DNA of 64,000 bases from Methanocatella intestini (GTDB taxonomy: Archaea; Methanobacteriota; Methanobacteria; Methanobacteriales; Methanobacteriaceae), in assembly GCF_002252585.1 (NCBI RefSeq), contig NZ_NQLD01000003.1; one strand, 5' to 3'. A model generated the notes under the pieces. The model did not search any database, was not told the origin of the DNA, and saw only the letters and a list, made by a program, of their open reading frames with translations. Below are positions 17,790-24,859 of this stretch, one piece after another (positions within the stretch are counted from its first letter, which is position 1; each line of letters opens with the position of its first letter). The position numbers and the translations under genes are program-made.

Positions 17790-18041
17790 TTAATTTTTAG
17801 TATAATTTTCAAGCATATCTTTTAATTTCATGGCAGTAGCTGGACTCATAACAATTTGTAAATCTGATTCGCTGATTAGCTCAAAATTATCATTTTTATT
17901 AATCAATTTGTTGTTTACTATAATTAGCCTGACTTCTTCGTCGTCTCCTCCCACTCCAAATGATGATGCGTGAATGACTTTAGATTCATCTTTAATGTTT
18001 ATGCTAGAGTTTATTTGTATTTCTTTATTTTTATTTGCCAT
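17790..18041 (-). CDS. DUF3467-like small protein
   Basis: The start is the ATG at 18041, because GGAGG lies just upstream; the TTG at 18056 would place that site inside the gene. The 83-residue product ends with SDLQIVMSPATAMKLKDMLENY, the helix typical of DUF3467 proteins. It starts one base after the stop of the wHTH gene, so the two are translationally coupled. Function unknown; the pairing suggests a regulator and its partner. Confidence 0.55.
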   Translation of the reverse strand: MANKNKEIQINSSINIKDESKVIHASSFGVGGDDEEVRLIIVNNKLINKNDNFELISESDLQIVMSPATAMKLKDMLENYTKN

Positions 18042-18042
18042 A

Positions 18043-18564
18043 TTAAAATCCTCCAATTTTGTAATATTTTTTAGTGTTTGTTAAATCTAATTTATCATAG
18101 CTATTTTTTGGGTTTTTGGAAGGACAGGTAATATTATATTTTAATTGTCTGTATTCCTGTTTATTGATTAATATCTCTTCATTTAATTCAATTTCTTTTT
18201 CTAATTTGTCTAAATCAACATCTTTTGCATTTTCGTCAAAAAGTTTGTCTAATTCTTCATCAGAATATTTTATAAATTCTTCAGTTTCATATGATGATTG
18301 TTTTTCAAGTTCTTTTTTGGCCAGATATTCCTGTAGTGCATCTAATTTTTTAACAATTTCTGAATTGAAATTTAATTCGTATTTTGAATTTTTTAAAATC
18401 AGTATTTTATTTTCCAGCAGTTTATCAATAAATTTATCTAATGTAGATCTAGATATTTCAGCTCCTATTGCTATTTGTTGTTTGGTATAGCTTTCAAAGG
18501 GATTTGCTAATAAATAGTCTAATACTTTTATTTGGGGGCATTTTCCTAAAATTTCTATTAGCAT
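18043..18564 (-). CDS. Winged-helix DNA-binding protein with acidic tail
   Basis: Residues 1-60 form a winged helix (KVLDYLLANPFESYTKQQIA then SRSTLDKFIDKLLENKIL). The rest is charged and helical, with many Glu and Lys (residues 70-140), and ends in a short hydrophilic tail. This layout is seen in archaeal regulators fused to a protein-binding tail. It is first in a two-gene operon with the DUF3467-like gene, and both lie between the 84-bp direct repeats. Target unknown. Confidence 0.7.
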   Translation of the reverse strand: MLIEILGKCPQIKVLDYLLANPFESYTKQQIAIGAEISRSTLDKFIDKLLENKILILKNSKYELNFNSEIVKKLDALQEYLAKKELEKQSSYETEEFIKYSDEELDKLFDENAKDVDLDKLEKEIELNEEILINKQEYRQLKYNITCPSKNPKNSYDKLDLTNTKKYYKIGGF

Positions 18565-18691
18565 ACTTAATCATTCCATGTATAATAATTATACAATTCC
18601 CATTAATAAATTTTTGTAAATTGTCTAAATTGAATACATTAGATATTATATCTTTAATTTAATAAATTAATAATGGAGGTGATTAAGTTGT

Positions 18692-18970
18692 ATGGAATTT
18701 TGTGAAGAAGAAATTGAAATAAAAATTGTATATGCATTGCATAGGAGAGCATATTACAATAAAAGACACACTCCTATAAAAAATGTATGCAATAGATTAT
18801 CATATATTCCCTGTAAACAAATAAATAAAGCTGTAAAGAAATTACACAAAAAGGGAATCATTGGTATTAAAAAAACATTTCATGGTGCAGATATCTATTT
18901 AAATCACAAGAAAAAAGCTGAAATTCAGGATATTATTTCAACTAAACTATCTGAATTAAATGATTTTTAA
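18692..18970 (+). CDS. Small winged-helix-like protein, 92 aa
   Basis: A GGAGGTGAT ribosome binding site at 18675-18683 is 8 nt before the ATG. The protein is basic, with an N-terminal helix (EEEIEIKIVYALHRRAYY), a region HTPIKNVCNRLSYIPCKQINKAVKKLHKKGIIGI that looks like a helix-turn-helix and wing, and a short tail. It is divergent from the wHTH/DUF3467 operon and inside the same pair of direct repeats. It may bind DNA and control the island genes; no named family. Confidence 0.6.
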   Translation: MEFCEEEIEIKIVYALHRRAYYNKRHTPIKNVCNRLSYIPCKQINKAVKKLHKKGIIGIKKTFHGADIYLNHKKKAEIQDIISTKLSELNDF

Positions 18971-18990
18971 AATCATGCGGTTGTGTTTAA

Positions 18991-19074
18991 TTTAAACTAT
19001 TTTTTTTATCATTCTGAAAAATTGCCTTGATTCTGGAATATTGCAGTTAAATGCAACTATATGGCTTTTTATTT
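18991..19074. repeat. 84-bp direct repeat, right copy
   Basis: Right partner of 17667-17749, differing by one T-run indel and a few substitutions. The palindrome is decayed here to TGCAGTTAAATGCA. It lies 20 nt after the 92-aa gene and just before the end of the DUF3781 gene. Confidence 0.85.
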
Positions 19075-19090
19075 GATGAAAGTATTTTAC

Positions 19091-19324
19091 TTATTTTAAA
19101 TGTGCAGTTATTATGGTATAGCTGGAAGCATTAACAGTTATTATGCATCCGTCAGCTTCAATGTAATAGTTTTTACCTTTGCGACTTATTTTAGCATTTT
19201 TATCTTTAATTTTGGAAATGCAATAGCCAACGACATCATCAGTATCTAATTTGAGGTTTCTTTTAATTCTTCCAACACCCATCTGGGTTGTGTGTATTTT
19301 ATCTGTGTTTTCAAGCAGGCTCAT
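19091..19324 (-). CDS. DUF3781-family protein
   Basis: The 77-residue protein reads as a complete DUF3781 member: DKIHTTQMGVGRIKRNLKL near the start, DVVGYC in the middle, and SRKGKNYYIEADGCIITVNA then SSYTIITAH at the end. DUF3781 is common in Firmicutes as a small cytoplasmic protein of unknown function, so acquisition from gut bacteria is possible. Its 5' part and upstream region are duplicated at 21371-21520, and that duplication brackets the XRE-ImmA/IrrE-PIN module. Confidence 0.8.
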   Translation of the reverse strand: MSLLENTDKIHTTQMGVGRIKRNLKLDTDDVVGYCISKIKDKNAKISRKGKNYYIEADGCIITVNASSYTIITAHLK

Positions 19325-19360
19325 GTATGTTATTTTTGATGGATGCTACAGATAAATATT
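19211..19360. repeat. 150-bp direct repeat, left copy
   Basis: It matches 21371-21520 at 148 of 150 positions by eye, with no indel and an offset of exactly 2,160 bp. It covers the first 38 codons of the DUF3781 gene plus about 36 bp upstream. Confidence 0.95.
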
Positions 19361-19433
19361 TTTCAAAAAATTTTTTATCAATAGTTATCCTATTAAACTC
19401 ATTATCATCCTATAGGTATATTATGCATTTTCT

Positions 19434-20003
19434 TTATGATTTGTTATTTAGAAATCTTTCACAATCAGTTTCATAAAGTTCATCAAAATAATCACTAAAA
19501 GACTTTTTGGGTAATTTAATACCTTTATTTATCATTCCTTTCCATAAGTCATTTGCATTTTCTTTAGAAATAATGTCTCTTTCAACAGCTTTGGATAAAA
19601 TCATTGAACTAGTAATAAGTTCAATATCTAAACTTTCAATATATTCTTCCACATCACTTAAATTGTTACTTGCTACAAGCCCCTTATTTAAATGAGCTAA
19701 TGTTATAGCTGCTGATTCACCTGATCCACAAATTTTTCCTGTTTTACTCCATAAACCTTTTTTGATTAAGTTATAAGTATTGTATTCCTGAGATAAAAAA
19801 GATATTTCTTTAATTTCTACAAATCTATTTTTTAAGTTTTTAAAATTTGTTTTTACAATTGATGGGGTGTTTTCAGCCATGATTTCGGAATATACCTGTT
19901 CAGGAATAATGATTTTAGAAAATAATTCTTCTAAAATATAACCTGCATCTACAAATAAAAAACATTCTAAACAGTCAGTATCGTAGAAAACGGGTTTATT
20001 CAA
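19434..20003 (-). CDS. PIN-like nuclease, third gene of XRE-ImmA/IrrE-PIN module (copy 1)
   Basis: I place the start at the TTG at 20003. It gives MNKPVFYDTDC, which lines up with the ATG start of copy 2 (40699) and the same 8-nt overlap with the ImmA/IrrE gene; an upstream ATG at 20033 would overlap by 38 nt. A PIN-like acidic set is visible: Asp8 (YDTDC), Glu40 (VYSEI), Glu96 (GSGES) and Asp117 (ASNNLSDV). PIN proteins are metal-dependent RNases and frequent toxins. The C-terminal LPKKSFSDYFDEL is shared with copy 2 (LPKKSFIEYYKW). The PIN label is by motif, not by search. Confidence 0.7.
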   Translation of the reverse strand: MNKPVFYDTDCLECFLFVDAGYILEELFSKIIIPEQVYSEIMAENTPSIVKTNFKNLKNRFVEIKEISFLSQEYNTYNLIKKGLWSKTGKICGSGESAAITLAHLNKGLVASNNLSDVEEYIESLDIELITSSMILSKAVERDIISKENANDLWKGMINKGIKLPKKSFSDYFDELYETDCERFLNNKS

Positions 20004-20715
20004 GGTTATCTGCCCCATTATAAAGAATATCATTTCTAAAACTTTTCAATAATATTTCTCTGCGTTTTCCACCAGTTATCTTTTTATTGTCATATGCTTT
20101 TTCAGTTAAGCGTATTAATTCTCCTATTGAAGAATACTTCTGATTTTCTGGAGATGTTTTATAAAGATTAGTGTCATAACCTAATTTGTCTGCTTCACGT
20201 ATTATATTTGATTTAAATTTATCAAATTGATTTTTATTAATCCAGTTTAAATTTTTAAGACGAATGAGCATTGTATGGTGGCTGACTTGATAATATTGTT
20301 CGCATTTAATTATATCTTCTAGTGACCAGTTTTCAATTTGATTTTTACTTTTAAACCAATATAATGCACTATCTGGCATTAATAATGTTGAAGCAAAATT
20401 ATCTGCATTTTTTTCACTTTGGCTGTTATTGTTAACTCCACAAACGATGAAATCATCAACATCTTCGTAAAGTAAATGGTATATTTCATGAGCTAATGTA
20501 AAATTTTGCCTTCCAAGGGTATGATTGGTATTAATAAATATTACTTTATCGTCGTTTGTTTTAGAACAGCATCCGCTAATATTCTTTTTCATCGGGAACC
20601 AAAGCACTGTTAAATTTTGTATATTATTGTAGACTAAAGAACGTATATTTGCTGAAGCGAAGCTTTCTATACCCCATTCATGTCTTAATGTTTCTGCTAA
20701 TGCAATACTATTCAT
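19996..20715 (-). CDS. ImmA/IrrE-family metallopeptidase (copy 1)
   Basis: The 239-residue protein has the zinc site HEIYH (His76, Glu77, His80) in RQNFTLAHEIYHLLYED, and the later ligand helix NADNFASTLLMP, as in ImmA and IrrE. These proteases cleave repressor proteins to switch on phage-like elements or stress genes. It lies 2 nt after the XRE gene and overlaps the PIN gene by 8 nt, so the natural substrate would be the XRE protein. N-terminal ALAETLRHEWGIESFASANI is also family-like. The N-terminal HTH often fused to such proteases is a separate gene here. Confidence 0.88.
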   Translation of the reverse strand: MNSIALAETLRHEWGIESFASANIRSLVYNNIQNLTVLWFPMKKNISGCCSKTNDDKVIFINTNHTLGRQNFTLAHEIYHLLYEDVDDFIVCGVNNNSQSEKNADNFASTLLMPDSALYWFKSKNQIENWSLEDIIKCEQYYQVSHHTMLIRLKNLNWINKNQFDKFKSNIIREADKLGYDTNLYKTSPENQKYSSIGELIRLTEKAYDNKKITGGKRREILLKSFRNDILYNGADNLE

Positions 20716-20717
20716 TT

Positions 20718-21044
20718 TTAATCATCACTATCTAATTTTCTTAGTAATTTTAAAAATCCTTTAATTTCATTCATTTTTGCAACTACATTTAAATCCACTT
20801 TTTCATCACTACGGAATGCTATGCTTGGTTTTTCATGAGAATCAGTTTCTCCCAATAAATATTCTGGAGAACAATTGTACAATAAGCATAATTTATCAAG
20901 TAATGTCATGTTAAAGTTTCTTTCACCATTTTCTATTTTGGAAAGGTTGCTTTGAGTAATTCCCAAATAATTAGAAACTTGTTCTTGGGTGTATCCGTTT
21001 TCCCTTCTTAATTTATTTAGAGTGGTTCCGACAATATTTTTCAT
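20718..21044 (-). CDS. XRE-family HTH regulator (copy 1)
   Basis: A Cro/CI-type helix-turn-helix fills residues 4-65 (LNKLRRENGYTQEQVSNYLG then ITQSNLSKIENGER). A short tail with AFRSDEKVDLNVV resembles copy 2 (AFRSKKIDVADL), so the tail is a module-specific feature and a possible cleavage or docking site for the protease. AAGGAGATG precedes the ATG. First gene of the module, likely its autorepressor and antitoxin. It is followed at 2 nt by the ImmA/IrrE gene. Confidence 0.9.
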   Translation of the reverse strand: MKNIVGTTLNKLRRENGYTQEQVSNYLGITQSNLSKIENGERNFNMTLLDKLCLLYNCSPEYLLGETDSHEKPSIAFRSDEKVDLNVVAKMNEIKGFLKLLRKLDSDD

Positions 21045-21355
21045 TCTTTCATCTCCTTGAGTATTCCTTATTTTGTAATAAAAAATATATAAATATTTTG
21101 ATTAATAATATGACAATATTGTAAGAAAAGAGTAATTTTGATTTTTATATGGTAAATTAACATGTAAAATACTATAAAACAGCATAATACATTTTTGTTT
21201 TGAAATAATTTATGTGATGTGGGTATATATTAATAAATATTGATTTACTGATTTTAAAATAATTTTTTAAGTATTATTAATAATAAAAAATTTATTCATG
21301 TTATTTTTAAGGTATTTTTATCTATTTGGTTAATTTTTTACTTTTAGTATGGTGA

Positions 21356-21484
21356 TTAAATTACACAATTTTTGGAAATGCAATATCCAACGACATCATC
21401 AGTATCTAATTTGAGGTTTCTTTTAATTCTTCCAACACCCATCTGGGTTGTGTGTATTTTATCTGTGTTTTCAAGCAGGCTCAT
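21356..21484 (-). pseudogene. Truncated DUF3781 copy
   Basis: The duplicated 5' end of the DUF3781 gene keeps its start and about 38 matching residues, then runs into unrelated codons and a TAA, leaving a 42-residue product ending in SKNCVI. The C-terminal half with the ITVNASSYTIITAH region is missing. It is the leftover half of the 150-bp duplication. Confidence 0.85.
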
Positions 21485-21520
21485 GTATGTTATTTTTGAG
21501 GGATGCTACAGATAAATATT
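21371..21520. repeat. 150-bp direct repeat, right copy
   Basis: Right partner of 19211-19360. Recombination between the copies would remove 2,160 bp carrying all three module genes and leave one intact DUF3781 gene. Upstream, 21045-21355 is plain AT-rich DNA with the module promoter and nothing else I can name. Confidence 0.95.
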
Positions 21521-21551
21521 CTGTTATAATTGTTTTAATAGAGGAATATTG

Positions 21552-21596
21552 ATGTTAAATCCTACAAAAAATATATTTAATAGTTTGAATTTATGA
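21552..21596 (+). CDS. Possible 14-residue peptide ORF, duplicated
   Basis: ATG with GAGG upstream opens a short frame reading MLNPTKNIFNSLNL. A second copy at 23859-23900 reads MLNPTKFLFNSLN. Several third-base differences are silent (CCT/CCG, AAT/AAC, AGT/AGC), which hints that the peptide was selected, or that both are the 5' stub of a once longer gene. They flank the ATPase/nuclease pair as imperfect direct repeats of about 65 bp. Confidence 0.35.
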   Translation: MLNPTKNIFNSLNL

Positions 21597-21683
21597 TATA
21601 TTAATTATTAATTAATATTTTTTTAAGAAAATGTTTAATCTACTATTAAAACAATATGAAAAATGTTGATATTATAATTTAAA

Positions 21684-22982
21684 ATGGGGCTTATAGTTAT
21701 GTTAAATGATATGGTGTTAAATATATCTGATTTTGGTCCAATTGATGAAGCTAATATTGAAATTGGTAGAATTAATGTTGTGGCTGGAAAAAACGGTACT
21801 GGAAAGTCCACATTTAGTAAAATTTTGTATTGTTTTTTAAATGCTGCATCTGATGAAGGTGTAAAATTAGCAAATAAAAGTATAAGGGATAAACTTTCAG
21901 AATTTATTTTTCACTGGTCTAATAAAGTATCTGAAGAATATCATGATGAAGAATCTAAATTAAAAAAAATTCAATTTGAACTTAGTAATCATGATTTGGA
22001 AACTTCCCTTGAAAAAGAGTATGATGAGCTTTTTAAATTAGCGTCTAATTTTGATGAAAATTTTAATAATCAATACTCTGAAAATTTAAAAGAAATAGGT
22101 GAAGTGATAAATTTCAATAAAAATAAAACCCGAAGATATATTCAGATTAGTAATGTTTTATTTGCTTTTGAATTTGATTTTTGTTATACTGGTGCTAAAA
22201 TTAAATTTTATGGAACTTGTGATGAAAAAAATTTTGAAAATACTTTAACTTTTAATAATGATGGAATTGAAGGAAATGTGTCCGGTAAAATTTTGGACAA
22301 TATTAGTTTTTCAAAAGTTATTTATATAGATTCTCCATCTATTTTTGAAATTAATTATAATAATGTCCAAAACAACAATGCGTATCACTTAAATGAATTA
22401 TATAGAAAATTGCTTCCTAATGAAGATATTGATGTTTATGATAATGTTTATAATAAAGATTTAATTGATTTTAATAATAAATTAAATGGATTATTAAATG
22501 GTAGATTTAAATTTGATTATAATAAAAATGAGTTTGTTTTTATTTCTGATAAAAGTGAATATTTAATTAAAAACACTGCATCAGGATTAAAACAGTTAGG
22601 TATTATTCAATTATTATTGGAAAATAGGGGATTGACTAAAAATAGTTTTTTAATAATTGATGAACCAGAAGTTAATTTACATCCTGAATGGCAAATAAAA
22701 TTTGCCGAAATTTTAATTTTATTAGTTAAAAAGTTGAATATTTCATTGTATATTAATACTCATAGTCCTTTTTTAGCAGAAGCTATTGAAGTATATTCTA
22801 AGTATTATTCTTTTGATGATGAGGTTAATTTTTATTTAACTGAAGAAAGTGGTAAAAATAAATGTAAATTCAAGAGAATACCTCTTTATGATGCTGTTGA
22901 AATTTATGATAATTTAGGTAATCCTTTTGATGAAATTGAAAAAATAAGACTTAAAACAGAGTTAAAAGAAGATATGGGGTAG
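21684..22982 (+). CDS. AAA (OLD/ABC-type) ATPase, first gene of a two-gene defence-like pair
   Basis: The 432-residue protein has Walker A GKNGTGKST (residues about 38-46), a TASGLKQLGI signature-like segment, Walker B FLIIDEPEVNLHPEWQ and the switch His in NTHSPFLAEAI. This is the AAA_15/AAA_21 type found in OLD-like and anti-phage ATPases. No TOPRIM domain is fused. The start may be 21684 or the Met at 21699; ribosome binding signals do not decide. It is followed 5 nt later by a PD-(D/E)XK-like gene, suggesting an ATPase-nuclease complex. Confidence 0.82.
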   Translation: MGLIVMLNDMVLNISDFGPIDEANIEIGRINVVAGKNGTGKSTFSKILYCFLNAASDEGVKLANKSIRDKLSEFIFHWSNKVSEEYHDEESKLKKIQFELSNHDLETSLEKEYDELFKLASNFDENFNNQYSENLKEIGEVINFNKNKTRRYIQISNVLFAFEFDFCYTGAKIKFYGTCDEKNFENTLTFNNDGIEGNVSGKILDNISFSKVIYIDSPSIFEINYNNVQNNNAYHLNELYRKLLPNEDIDVYDNVYNKDLIDFNNKLNGLLNGRFKFDYNKNEFVFISDKSEYLIKNTASGLKQLGIIQLLLENRGLTKNSFLIIDEPEVNLHPEWQIKFAEILILLVKKLNISLYINTHSPFLAEAIEVYSKYYSFDDEVNFYLTEESGKNKCKFKRIPLYDAVEIYDNLGNPFDEIEKIRLKTELKEDMG

Positions 22983-22987
22983 TTTTA

Positions 22988-23752
22988 ATGGTTTTCACTA
23001 ATCGGGATTTTATTGATATGTTAAATTTCTTCAAAGATAAAAATTGTTTTTCTAAAAACGCTAAAGAATCATTTGAATCTATAACTGAAATTTCTAAATC
23101 AGAAAGTGGGGAAAGTTTAATTAAAAGTAATCATTGTTTGTATAACTTAGATAATATTGCTTATAATTTATCTTTAAATAGTCAAGGAAATCCTAATTCT
23201 ATTCCAGCATCTGTTGATGCTTTGTTTTATTTCAATAATAATAATTTTACATTATATTTAATTGAATTTAAAGGAGTTCCCATAAATTCTTTAGATTATA
23301 AAGAAATTCTTAAATTAATTAAAATGGATTTGGAAAAAGATAAATGTGTAAATTTTAGAGAAAACTGTCCGATATCTGATAATTTAATGTTAAATTTAAC
23401 TAGAACCTATGAAAGGTACGAAGATGAAATTTTTTGCAGTTTAAAAATTAAACCAATTGAATCTCTTTTTGTAGTGCTTCCTAAATTATATAAAAAATAT
23501 TGTGATGAATTGGATAAAAATTATTATGAAACAATTTCAGGATTTATGGATTGGCTATTAAAGGTTAACAAAAAACTTTATGTTGTATTTTTAGATGATA
23601 AAAACAAGTCTAAGATTTATAAAAAAAATATTTCTAATAAAATTGATTCTAAGTATAAATATTTAAAAAGTTTTGTTAATTTGGAGCATAAATGTTATAA
23701 TCAAAAAACATTTGAAGATGTGTTTGTTTCAATGTTGTGTTCTGAAAATTAA
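22988..23752 (+). CDS. Putative PD-(D/E)XK-like effector paired with the AAA ATPase
   Basis: No family is recognised outright. In the 254 residues, SVDALFYF followed after a short turn by LYLIEFKG gives the D-x(n)-E-x-K arrangement of the PD-(D/E)XK nuclease fold (about residues 76-98). The N-terminal part has a long helical stretch; the C-terminal part (LYVVFLDDKNKSKIY) is mixed. It follows the ATPase by 5 nt and has no other neighbour on the strand, so the two probably form one system. Confidence 0.55.
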   Translation: MVFTNRDFIDMLNFFKDKNCFSKNAKESFESITEISKSESGESLIKSNHCLYNLDNIAYNLSLNSQGNPNSIPASVDALFYFNNNNFTLYLIEFKGVPINSLDYKEILKLIKMDLEKDKCVNFRENCPISDNLMLNLTRTYERYEDEIFCSLKIKPIESLFVVLPKLYKKYCDELDKNYYETISGFMDWLLKVNKKLYVVFLDDKNKSKIYKKNISNKIDSKYKYLKSFVNLEHKCYNQKTFEDVFVSMLCSEN

Positions 23753-23858
23753 AGTAGGATTTTTTTATAGTCAAATAAACAAAATTGATATTATATGTAG
23801 TGTAACCATTTGGTAAAATAGTATGATATATGAATATTGTTTTATTTTAGGAATATTA

Positions 23859-23900
23859 ATGTTAAATCCGACAAAATTTTTATTTAACAGCTTAAATTAA
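23859..23900 (+). repeat. Second copy of the short peptide ORF and repeat
   Basis: Partner of 21552-21596, reading MLNPTKFLFNSLN, with AGGA upstream of the ATG. About 65 bp around it is similar to the first copy, including TTGTTTTA and GGAATATT just upstream. Confidence 0.55.
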
Positions 23901-23970
23901 TAGTTTAATACATATATTTTTTAATTAATTTCTTTTTAATAAATCGGGCAAAAAGTCAGTGAATTCCTAG

Positions 23971-24138
23971 AATTTTAAAGATAGGAATAACGTTATATTA
24001 TTTATACATAGTAGAATATGTAAGAAAATTTCTTTGGATGATTTAGTTAATAAAAATATTATTAAAGCACACCCACAATCTATTCAAAGGTTGGCACATG
24101 AAAAATATTTAAAATTAAAAGAAGAGATGTTAAAATGA
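23971..24138 (+). pseudogene. C-terminal gene remnant joined to the ASCH gene
   Basis: An open frame with no good start ends ...LAHEKYLKLKEEMLK and its TGA overlaps the next ATG (ATGA at 24135). The overlap and sensible codon use suggest the tail of a former operon partner of the ASCH gene whose front has been lost. Family not recognised. The rest of 23753-24134 is AT-rich and holds the short repeat above. Confidence 0.4.
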
Positions 24139-24512
24139 ATTTAATTATTTCAATTAAACCCCAGTTTGTTAGTAAAATAATTTCTAAAGAAAAAAAATAT
24201 GAATTTAGAAAGAATATTCCTAAAAAACCTGTTGAAAAAATTTTTATTTATTCTACTGTTCCTGATAAAGAGATTGTGGGATATTTTGAATGTGATAAAG
24301 TTATTGAGGATACTCCGGATAATTTATGGAATAATTTTTCAAAAGATGCAGGGATTTCTAAACAAAATTTTTTTGAATATTTTTTGGAAAAAGAAAAGGG
24401 ATTTGCAATGGAAATTTCTAAGTTAACTCTTTTTAATAATCCTATAGATGTTGATGATATTTGCGGTTTTGTTGCTCCTCAGTCATTTAAATATGTGGAT
24501 TATGATTTTTAA
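24135..24512 (+). CDS. ASCH-domain protein
   Basis: The 125-residue protein starts ISIKPQFVSKIISKEKKYEFRK, the ASCH signature (substrate-binding loop with Lys and Arg), and has IFIYSTVPDKEIVGYFECDKV as the central barrel strands. ASCH proteins bind RNA or modified nucleotides and some hydrolyse N4-acetylcytidine. The overlap with a broken upstream frame suggests it once had a partner. A hairpin terminator follows at 24543. Confidence 0.8.
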   Translation: MNLIISIKPQFVSKIISKEKKYEFRKNIPKKPVEKIFIYSTVPDKEIVGYFECDKVIEDTPDNLWNNFSKDAGISKQNFFEYFLEKEKGFAMEISKLTLFNNPIDVDDICGFVAPQSFKYVDYDF

Positions 24513-24542
24513 AAGATTTTCAATAAGGAAATTGGAATGGGA

Positions 24543-24567
24543 GAATAGCTATTAGGCTATTCTTTTT
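24543..24567 (+). terminator. Hairpin-T terminator after the ASCH gene
   Basis: GAATAGC and GCTATTC form a perfect 7-bp stem with a 6-nt loop, followed by TTTTT. It lies 30 nt after the ASCH stop. Confidence 0.6.
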
Positions 24568-24615
24568 AATTAGCTTTTACGATATGGTAATCTCTTAACA
24601 GGCCTTCGTATTATT

Positions 24616-24802
24616 TGCAAGCTATTTTTGTTTTGAAAATAGATTTTTTTGTTGTGAGTATATGCTAGATATCTTGAAGGATAATAATCATGGAAATCTA
24701 TTTTCAATTAATCTTATTGTTTTTGTACCTTATAAATGTTTTCCTATTTTGTGTAATTTTCTTCTTAAAATGTGTATTTATAGTGAAGCAAATTAGCTTG
24801 CA
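24616..24802. repeat. Nested inverted repeats in a gene-free stretch
   Basis: An outer pair TGCAAGCTA (24616-24624) and TAGCTTGCA (24794-24802) encloses an inner 14-bp pair TTGAAAATAGATTT (24633-24646) and AAATCTATTTTCAA (24694-24707). The 350-nt gap between the ASCH and the 24860 gene has no credible ORF. The arrangement could be a folded RNA or a MITE-like element. Confidence 0.55.
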
Positions 24803-24859
24803 TAAAACAAAAAGAATTTGGATTTTCTTTAAAAAGCAGTTTAAATTTAAAATGGGAAA

